Assembly: GCF_040954645.1 (NCBI RefSeq)
Contig: NC_092807.1
Coordinates: 51,737,481 to 51,801,480, forward strand
Length of the DNA stretch: 64,000 nt
DNA from: Diabrotica undecimpunctata
Taxonomy: Eukaryota; Arthropoda; Insecta; Coleoptera; Chrysomelidae
Direction: 5' to 3'
The position numbers and the translations under genes were made by a program. Below, in pieces: positions 57,640 through 64,000 of this stretch. Under the pieces are notes generated by a model. That model worked only from the letters and a program-made list of their open reading frames with translations. It did no database searches and was not told the DNA's origin. Every line of letters starts with the position of its first letter. The first letter of the stretch is position 1.

Positions 57640-59832
57640 TTAATCACCAAATAACTTTTTGCCCAAATCCATTAGTCTGTGATTTCTGCACACCCTAAGA
57701 GCCTCTGCCTTTTTCAAAACATCTACAACATCTTCATTTGCATCAACTAAATGGCACAAGAAATCTTCAAATGCTGATTTAACGTTTGCTGGAAGAGTAC
57801 CAATTTTAACTTTTTTTAGAAGTTGGACAATTCCTTCTGCCCAACCACTTTCGATGGCAAACTCAGAAATCCAAGGAATTACGGAAATTACTCCAGATAG
57901 CGTTTGCATGCCTAAAAACCACAACTCCATTATCTCCATCCAGTGTTCTTTGTATGCCATGGATACCACCAATGCTGTAGGATCATTTGATTCATCCACA
58001 TTATAAGCATCCCACAAAAATCTAATTGATGCTTGAATATATCTACAAATTGAAAAATCATTCTTTTTTACCTTGTTTGACAGTTGCTTGAGTAAAAGTA
58101 ATCCTAGCACAGATAGATTTCCATGTAAAACCAAGTTCTCAGGTATATCTTTCAGTTCAGGTAAGTTTTCAAATATAAATTTAAGTAATTCATTACATGC
58201 TTCTGACTGTTCTACATATTTTGCTTCTAAAACTGTTAAATTCATTAATAAATTGCATGTACTTATCATAGCTGTTCTTGAATCCTTCATATCTTCTAAC
58301 ATTTCAGGAGTTAATTGAGGTTTAGGTTGGTTCATAACTTTTAACCTCTCAGATCTAGGGACAGGTGGTCTTTTATAATGTACAATGGTCCAATGAAATT
58401 GAAGCACATCTAGTAAGACCTTTTCTTCTTTAATCTTGAGCATTAATTTTCTTGCATCATCTTCAACAGCCAAGTGACAAAGAGCAGGGAGCATAACTCT
58501 TAACAAATTTATGTTGCTGAGAGGATTATTATCATGTGGTTGATTTGCTTTCTCAGCAACTCTCCTATCCCTATATGCATAAAACGTTTCATTAGCTAGG
58601 TTTAAAATAAATGGAAGCAATTGATATATTTGAGGCCTCATAGCTGTAGTTTCTTGTGCAAGCCAAGCTGCCAAAACTCTAACAGTTGCACAAATAAATA
58701 ACTTATCTTCAGCTGATGGCTTGGATTTATCTGAATCAATTTTTATTAATAAATTAACAACTGCAGTAAAAGCTCCTTTTAAACCTGTGTATACAGTTTG
58801 CCGTTCTTTTTGTTCAAGATCGATTTGGTCATCAGTTATAAAATTTATACAAACTTCCAGAATCAAGTAGCACGCTGTAATGAGATTCTGTTGAGGCCCT
58901 AATGATTTTAGGTTTTTTCCTTCTAGTTGCATTCTAACCTCAATTGCAGCTAATTGGATAAGTAGAAGAAATATTTGTTTACCTTTTTCCTCATCAGAAA
59001 AAATCCAGTCAATTCCTAGTAATTCTAACACACTTGAAGTAAGTAACAATGCAGGATTTCTTTGCGCAGCACCTATCTTGCTTTGAAGTATATCACACAA
59101 ACCTTTGTAAATGCTTTGAGGCCATGTTTCACTTGAAGAAAACTCTGATATTTGAGTTTTTGGACAATTATACACCAGAGAATGAAGCACTTCACAAATT
59201 TCGAATTTTCTTTTGTCTTGATCTGTTTCAAAATCAACAGCAATTTTATTTAATAGGGCATGGTATGCTTTTGGGTCTTTATTTGTCCATGAGGTGGGAT
59301 ATTTTGCAATTAATACTGCCATAATATTTAGGGCTTCATCTGATTGGAAACTACCCTGTGAGTATATTTCACCCAATTTATCAACAGCTTGTGATTCAAT
59401 AAGTTTTTTCTGTCCTGGTTCATATGATGCTATGCCCTTTAAACAATTGTAAGCCTCACCGATAGCCATAAGACTGTCATCATTCTCAACATCGTCCGCA
59501 GCTTTTACGATATCCAGAAACGCAGGAACAAACTCTAACATTTCCTTTTTGGTAGCTAATTCTTCTTCATTGCAAAATACGGTTATTATGGATAATGCTA
59601 CCGATTTGTAGATTGAAGGTGGACAGTCGACAGGTACATCAGTAGTAAGCAATAATCTCCGCAAGAAGTCAAATCCAATGGATTCAAATATAGCTTTCTT
59701 GGCGTTGGGTGTTGCATGTTTTCCTTTCACTAATTTTGTAACCATAAACAAAGCGGCGAACTTTTCTGTATCACTGGCTGAATTCTTTAATATATTACAA
59801 CACTTCTTTACTGCATCTGATACTTCACCCAT
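57640..59832 (-). CDS. Ncdn: Neurochondrin
   Basis: 730 residues in one exon, close to the ~729 of mammalian neurochondrin. The protein is a cytoplasmic, all-helical ARM/HEAT-type scaffold that in animals is linked to neurite outgrowth and signalling in neurons. The start reads M-G-E-V-S-D-A-V-K-K-C, then L-K-N-S-A-S-D-T-E-K-F-A-A-L-F-M-V-T-K-L-V-K, the typical neurochondrin opening. Helical repeats run to the end (for example L-R-V-M-L-P-A-L-C-H-L near 450). The ATG has a good context (AAAATGG). No signal peptide or membrane segment. The frame is intact and the upstream 230 bp is GC-richer than the surroundings, as expected of a promoter/5' UTR. The lack of introns over 2.2 kb could be ancestral loss or retroposition; it is a full gene either way. 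Confidence 0.95.
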   Translation of the reverse strand: MGEVSDAVKKCCNILKNSASDTEKFAALFMVTKLVKGKHATPNAKKAIFESIGFDFLRRLLLTTDVPVDCPPSIYKSVALSIITVFCNEEELATKKEMLEFVPAFLDIVKAADDVENDDSLMAIGEAYNCLKGIASYEPGQKKLIESQAVDKLGEIYSQGSFQSDEALNIMAVLIAKYPTSWTNKDPKAYHALLNKIAVDFETDQDKRKFEICEVLHSLVYNCPKTQISEFSSSETWPQSIYKGLCDILQSKIGAAQRNPALLLTSSVLELLGIDWIFSDEEKGKQIFLLLIQLAAIEVRMQLEGKNLKSLGPQQNLITACYLILEVCINFITDDQIDLEQKERQTVYTGLKGAFTAVVNLLIKIDSDKSKPSAEDKLFICATVRVLAAWLAQETTAMRPQIYQLLPFILNLANETFYAYRDRRVAEKANQPHDNNPLSNINLLRVMLPALCHLAVEDDARKLMLKIKEEKVLLDVLQFHWTIVHYKRPPVPRSERLKVMNQPKPQLTPEMLEDMKDSRTAMISTCNLLMNLTVLEAKYVEQSEACNELLKFIFENLPELKDIPENLVLHGNLSVLGLLLLKQLSNKVKKNDFSICRYIQASIRFLWDAYNVDESNDPTALVVSMAYKEHWMEIMELWFLGMQTLSGVISVIPWISEFAIESGWAEGIVQLLKKVKIGTLPANVKSAFEDFLCHLVDANEDVVDVLKKAEALRVCRNHRLMDLGKKLFGD

Positions 59833-60479
59833 TTTAGATAAACAAAAAAACTACGACGTAACTATTAGGGCTTCTTGCGGCTCCGAGAGATATCATGGAA
59901 AGACTAACGATCGTAGCGCTTCGGTAGCCTTCATAGTTAAGATATTTTTGGTGCCGGGCTCTACGAATTTCTATATTCGGTCATTTCTAGTGTCTCGGTA
60001 TCGACTTACTTATTTTTAGATTTTTCGAACGTTTACGATATTACACTTTACACTCTCAAAACATTACTTAACCTTACTTTGTTCGAAAAACTTGTGTTGG
60101 CAAGTGACGTTTAGTAGTGACATTACCACACATCGCACATTTATTCTTGACGTGGCTACTGGCCTATTGCTAAGTCGTCGTATTAAAAATCAGAAAATAA
60201 TATTCTTTCAATAAAGTAATTTAATCCTTACGAAATATTGTAATACAATAATATTACTAAATTACTCTGCTTTTACCCAAATCACTTTAAATTTTCGATC
60301 TTCACTTAAGTTTCATCACTTGAAATCTCAAATTTTTCAGCGACAACAGCACATCCGCTTTTTTGCATTTCGTTCTTTATATATTCTGATTTCCACATTC
60401 CACAACTCCTACCTGGGCCTAAATGTATTTCGTTAATAAAATTTATAATCCTCCCATTGGACCAATTATTAATCATTTT
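59833..60479. other. Neurochondrin upstream region
   Basis: Presumed promoter and 5' UTR in the first ~230 bp (less AT-rich). The remainder up to the LINE 3' end is AT-rich. No TATA box identified. Confidence 0.4.
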
Positions 60480-61160
60480 ATTCATCATCCAGCCTCAAGA
60501 GTCCACTGCTGAACATAGGCCTCTTCCTCATGTTTCCAACCCCATCTATCTTGCGCCGCTCTCATCCAGTTTTTATCGAGTCTTCTTAAATCGCCAGTCC
60601 ATCTTGTAGGTGGTCGACCGACGCTTCTCTTGTCTTCCCTTGGCCCCCATCTCCATTTTAGTCTGGCTATCTTCTCGATGATGTCAGTCACTCCGGTTCT
60701 TCTCCTGATGTCTTCGTTGGTTATTCTGTCTCGCAGAGTTATTCCTAACATGGACCGCTCCATTCTTCTCTGCGTGACTCTCAGTTTGGTAGCTGCTGCT
60801 TTTGTTAAGGTAAGTGTTTCTGCTCCGTACGTCAAGACTGGGAGGACGCACTGATCAAATACCTTTCTCTTTAGGCATGTGGGCAGCTCACTTTTAAAAG
60901 TTTCTCTCAGTTTTCCAAATGCTGCCCACCCAAGGCCGATTCTTCTCTTCAGTTCATGAGTCTGGTTATCCCTGCCAATCATAATTTCATGTCCCAGGTA
61001 TTTATATCTATCTACGAGTTCTATTTCTTTTCCACCAATACTGATGTTCTGGTTGGGTACCAAATTGGTCATGATTTTTGTTTTCGAGATATTTATATTT
61101 AAACCTACACTTTCTGTAGCCACAACGAGTTCCTGTACCATCTCTCTTGCCATAGGTATG
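60480..61160 (-). pseudogene. RTE-like LINE 3' part, open frame, 5'-truncated
   Basis: A 222-residue open frame (61153-60488) covering the RT thumb and C-terminal region: V-G-L-N-I-N-I-S-K-T-K, Y-K-Y-L-G-H-E-I, V-L-P-V-L-T-Y-G-A-E-T, M-L-G-I-T-L-R-D-R, W-R-W-G-P-R-E-D and W-M-R-A-A-Q-D-R. The catalytic Y-A-D-D would lie just upstream and has been lost to the truncation. It is intact over its whole length, so the insertion is relatively recent. The ATG at its start is an internal Met of the parental protein. Confidence 0.85.
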
Positions 61161-61170
61161 GCAAGAGAGA
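61141..61170. repeat. 14 bp perfect inverted repeat at LINE truncation point
   Basis: tctctcttgccata, gg, tatggcaagagaga. The first arm is the 5'-most LINE sequence and the second is its inverted copy. Confidence 0.8.
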
Positions 61171-61359
61171 ATCATTTTATTATTTCTGCAAAATTGTACA
61201 AAACAAATTAAATATTGCAAGTATTTTCGCTCGCCAACTATTGTAAAACAATACGGCGATAAAAAAAATAAGTAGTTATTACTGGCTATATAGCCGAGAC
61301 ATACTAAAAACATTCCTTCATATTGCACTTTTACATTAGTATAAGAAATATGTTATTTA

Positions 61360-61878
61360 ATGAATATTTTGACATATTTCATGCCATTGGGTATGCACAT
61401 CATTATATCAATTTTGGGTATTAGTGAAATGAGGTGGCCCCGATCTTGCCAATGCAATGTGGATAACCATGAAGTATATTATTCAGGGGAAGGCAGCAAT
61501 TATCATCGTAATAGTATAGGATTCACATTCTTAAGAAAACTTAGCAAATGTGTTAGCGCTGTATGCCAGGTACCTGAACGAGTTATAATGATTCAGTTGA
61601 ACGCAAAACCCAGAAATATAAATTTAATACAAGTGTATGCACCGACAGCGAAAAGTGAACTAGAAGAACTTGAAAAGTTCTACGCAGATGAAAAAACTGT
61701 TTCTGACCAACTCAAGACTAGAGATCTCAACATTCTGATGGGTGATCTTAATGTTAAGATAGAAAAAAGCAGAGAAAGTAACATTATTGGAGATTTTGGA
61801 CTGGGTGATAGAAATAAAAGGGGACACTATTTACCTTTACAGATTTTTGCAAAGAATTTATTTATGTATAATCGTTAA
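61360..61878 (+). pseudogene. RTE-like LINE endonuclease fragment
   Basis: A 172-residue open frame. From about residue 17 it is an APE-type endonuclease: L-G-I-S-E-M-R-W-P, V-Y-Y-S-G-E-G, E-R-V-I-M-I-Q-L-N-A-K-P, I-Q-V-Y-A-P-T, L-N-I-L-M-G-D-L-N-V-K and F-G-L-G-D-R-N-K-R-G. Such frames are often labelled 'craniofacial development protein 2-like', but they are LINE nucleases. It lacks the N-terminal catalytic part and ends abruptly at 61878, beside the hairpin cluster. It is not continuous with the minus-strand LINE at 60.5-61.2 kb. Confidence 0.85.
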
Positions 61879-62316
61879 TTGAATATCCAAATCGGATATT
61901 CAATTTTCATCCTGGTGCAATATATACGCACCCTGATGCGCATCGCCCTTCCTTCTGGAACCTTTATTAAATTTGATTGGACGAGAGATCCAAAAATCTC
62001 ATATAAAAGTTAAAACACCTTTAAATATGGGACATTTCGGATCTCGAGTCAGTAGTTCCCTAGCCCTTCACGGGCGCTCCTAGAGCACTTTGCTCTAAGG
62101 GCTCTGCGTATTTTCTAAAGACTCTGTGGCTGAGTTTTTTTTACCAAATATTGTTGTTTTATTTCTTCGCCCCTACAAGAGTAAACAACAGATCTCGTCT
62201 TTTTCAAGACGAGATCCAAACAAAGAGCGTTCGGACTAACATTGCGCAATGTTGCGTAACATTGTGAAATGTTGGATAACAACTGGTAACTATATAAATT
62301 CCACATAGTTACTAGT
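61877..62316. repeat. Cluster of hairpins and palindromes
   Basis: Inverted repeats within 440 bp: aattgaatatcc/ggatattcaatt (61877-61905), tagagca/tgctcta (62081-62097), gatctcgtctt/aagacgagatc (62191-62216), the perfect palindrome aacattgcgcaatgtt (62238-62253) followed by aacattgtgaaatgtt (62258-62273), and actggtaactat/atagttactagt (62282-62316). A TATA-like catataaaag lies at 62001. No protein-coding. Identity unknown; it replaces the missing middle of a LINE copy. Confidence 0.6.
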
Positions 62317-62342
62317 TCCGATACGACACAATCAATGGTATA

Positions 62343-62840
62343 ATGATTACATTTTCCAAACTACGTAAACGAAAATTATATACGTCGAAATCTCCAGCAG
62401 ATACCCCTCGTAATATCGTAAAAAATCAAATTGACTACATAACCATCAGTAAGCATGACAGAATTGCAGTAAAATCTGTAAAAACTTTTCCTGGTGCCGA
62501 TGTTCCATCTAATAACAGTCTTTTGTTGGCCGAATTAAAATTGAAGCTTAAACGAATAAAGCAACAGTGATCATCTAACAAACTGGATAAGGATTTTATT
62601 AGAAAAAAAGTCAGGTGATTGCAAACAATCTAGAGAGCAATTTTGAGAATAAAGAACAACAGGAATCCATCAAGGGTTATTTGAACCAAATCAAAGAGAT
62701 TACAAACAGCTGAACTCGTAAACTGGAATATTTTGGCCATGAGGGAATGGTTTAACAGATCGTTTGCATCCATTTTCCGAGCTGCCGTCAAGAAAATTAG
62801 TATAGTGACTTTGATAACCAACACACGATAATTGAACAAA
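62343..62840 (+). pseudogene. RTE-like LINE fragments (end of endonuclease, pol tail)
   Basis: 62343-62570 reads Y-T-S-K-S-P-A-D-T-P-R-N, N-Q-I-D-Y-I-T-I and F-P-G-A-D-V-P-S-N-N-S-L-L-L-A-E-L, the C-terminal part of the LINE endonuclease (usually G-A-D-V-P-S-D-H-S-L-L). At 62740-62830 the tail pattern F-R-A-A-V-K-K-I-S-I-V-T-L-I-T-N-T-R appears. The whole RT between these is deleted. Confidence 0.75.
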
Positions 62841-63237
62841 GTACAAGAAGAAGAAGGAAGAATGTATTATTTTGTAAATAATAATTCAAACTTAAAAGAA
62901 AACTAGTGCAATGATTTTCTAAAATTTAAATTGATTATTTTGATGGTCATTTTATTGAAATTCACATATTGTTTGGTATTGAACTATAGAGAAGCAAACC
63001 TAGTTGTATGTTACATGTCTTTCTTAATACTATAGGGTAACTGATTGCAAAAGGATTCATGTACATTATCTGGCTATTCAAATTACTGATGACATAATAC
63101 TGTTACATTGTGCTTTTATGTATACGATTTAATAACGATAAGATGTAATGGAATTCTTTTACAAAATAAAATAACAAATTCATTCATGATCTTCTCTGCT
63201 TGGGGTAGTAATCAGTCCCTTAGTGAATAAAAAAAAC
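62841..63237. other. No gene seen
   Basis: AT-rich; no supported feature. Confidence 0.4.
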
Positions 63238-63289
63238 GGGTGTGGCAGTCCAGTGGGACTGCCGGTGGAAGTTACACTTCTATACACCC
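63238..63289. other. Compact potential three-way-junction structure
   Basis: Three nested stems in 52 bases: the outer gggtgt/acaccc (63238-63243 with 63284-63289), the first inner ggcagtcc/ggactgcc (63244-63251 with 63256-63263) and the second inner gaagt/acttc (63268-63272 with 63276-63280). The block is much more GC-rich than its flanks. The hammerhead core (CUGAUGA...GAAA) is absent. Orientation and identity unknown. Confidence 0.45.
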
Positions 63290-63540
63290 ATTCGCCGTTA
63301 CAAATTTATTTGGGAGTCAATCTGCACAATAATTACATATGTAATTTTATAGGTAAGACATAGCAGAAAGATAAACAGAATTAATAACAACTTACTAACA
63401 ATGAGGGATTGAATCAATATTTTGATGAAAATGTATATTTTTATTTTCATATATGTATGAAAAGAGTTGAATGCAAAATTTTTTTACACATACTCTGCAG
63501 TAAAATTCATTGTTTATTTTGTTATTAATATAATAATACA

Positions 63541-63690
63541 ATACAAATTAAACTGCAATATTCATAAGTATTTAAAAATGACAATAATATACATAAAAAA
63601 ATACACTACAATACAGTGCAACATAATTCCATATATAATAATAAAATACAAATTAAAATGCAATATCCATAAGTATTTAAAAATGACATA
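63541..63690. repeat. Pair of 44 bp direct repeats
   Basis: aatacaaattaaactgcaat... near 63543-63586 recurs near 63646-63689 with two or three substitutions. The repeat period is about 103 bp. Confidence 0.7.
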
Positions 63691-63720
63691 ACGTATAACG
63701 AATAATGTAATAACATTAAT

Positions 63721-63726
63721 AAAAAA
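63721..63726 (-). terminator. Pol III T-run terminator
   Basis: Six consecutive T on the minus strand, four bases after the tRNA-Asp 3' end. Confidence 0.6.
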
Positions 63727-63730
63727 GTCC

Positions 63731-63801
63731 TCCTCGACTGGGAATCGAACTCCGGTCTCCCGCGTGACGGGCGGGGATACTGACTACTACACTACCGAGG
63801 A
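63731..63801 (-). tRNA. tRNA-Asp (anticodon GUC), possibly degenerate
   Basis: 71 nt on the minus strand. The acceptor stem TCCTCGG/TCGAGGA pairs fully with one G-T. The anticodon arm CCCGC-CCGTCAC-GCGGG is perfect and gives GTC (63766-63768). The TTCGATT loop of the T arm is present. Against full function, the T stem CGGAG/CCCAG has two mismatches and the D loop lacks the usual GG (AGTAGTC in place of AGTGGTG). A run of six T (63726-63721) begins four bases after the 3' end and would stop RNA polymerase III. It could be a working gene with a weak T stem, a tRNA pseudogene, or the head of a tRNA-derived SINE. Confidence 0.8.
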
Positions 63802-64000
63802 CATAACACAAATTTCTTTCAAAATTGACAGTTCTGGATAATACAGTGATTTATTGGGATTATTATTTTGAAATACAAAAGAATAATATAATTATGAACA
63901 TTTAATAAATAATACAAAACATATCACATAAATAATAATATTAATAAATATTTGATTATATGTATAATATTATATGTATATATATCTTTATATAATATGT
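63802..64000. other. AT-rich end of window
   Basis: Upstream flank of the tRNA on its strand; nothing further seen. Confidence 0.4.

Noticed and set aside
57471..57698. 75-residue plus-strand frame over the neurochondrin 3' end
   Set aside because: Antisense shadow of the 3' UTR and last codons of neurochondrin.
61360..61878. Host 'craniofacial development protein 2-like' gene
   Set aside because: Motifs are those of an APE-type LINE endonuclease; it is truncated and surrounded by other LINE pieces.
63238..63289. Hammerhead ribozyme
   Set aside because: Stem layout is similar in size but the conserved CUGAUGA and GAAA core segments are missing.
33031..64000. Nanp first exon (Met plus DxDxT)
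   Set aside because: Scanned the minus strand for an F-D-L-D-N-T-L coding stretch and found none; it is probably outside the window or too diverged to spot by eye.
1..64000. CRISPR array or bacterial-type operon
   Set aside because: No direct-repeat/spacer pattern; spliced genes and insect transposons show eukaryotic nuclear DNA.

Overview
The window is a stretch of AT-rich, intron-bearing nuclear DNA from an insect. The evidence is the set of host genes, together with a dense mix of BEL/Pao, Ty3/gypsy, RTE-like LINE, pogo, hAT and Tc1/mariner elements. A beetle with a large, repeat-rich genome would fit, but that is inference. Host coding sequence is only a few percent of the 64 kb; most of the rest is mobile-element debris at different stages of decay.

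Host genes. (1) A HAD-family N-acylneuraminate-9-phosphatase (Nanp) gene lies on the minus strand as three exons at 33030-32856, 15065-14757 and 4466-4258. Splice sites and phases agree at both junctions. The exon carrying the start codon and the DxD motif was not found, so the gene spans at least 28.8 kb. (2) An intronless FTSJ1/Trm7-type tRNA 2'-O-methyltransferase (31519-30188, minus) sits inside the 17.8 kb Nanp intron on the same strand. (3) Two short intronless NEDD8-like genes (20719-20961 and 26006-26239, plus) sit in the same intron, antisense to Nanp. The first keeps the Ala72 and Gly-Gly features of NEDD8. The second ends Ser-Ala where Gly-Gly should be. (4) An intronless neurochondrin gene (59832-57640, minus) encodes 730 residues. 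(5) A tRNA-Asp(GUC) gene or derivative lies at 63801-63731, minus.

Mobile elements. The 10.3 kb Nanp intron holds a young, full-length BEL/Pao retrotransposon (5253-11611). Its 307 bp LTRs differ at one base, a 5 bp target duplication flanks it, and its polyprotein frame is broken before integrase. Just upstream is a small LTR-like element with a CCCH zinc-finger reading frame (4588-5155). The 17.8 kb intron holds a decayed gypsy element, a mariner-like element with TIRs (23919-25168), other Tc1/mariner debris and LINE fragments. From 33 to 57 kb there are five copies of pogo-type (DDE_1) transposons, several with a C-terminal PHD-like zinc finger, a hAT with TIRs (38105-40075), a 665 bp non-autonomous hAT, a Tc1/mariner element with ~420 bp TIRs (43156-45273), an RTE-like LINE embedded in a TA microsatellite, and a striking 9 bp satellite. 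The right end (60.4-64 kb) has LINE pieces in both orientations, a cluster of hairpins (61877-62316), a compact potential three-way-junction element (63238-63289) and the tRNA.

The points most worth a second look are the intronic NEDD8-like pair, the CCCH-carrying mini-element, the internally deleted pogo copy that keeps only its DNA-binding and zinc-finger ends, and the hairpin cluster.
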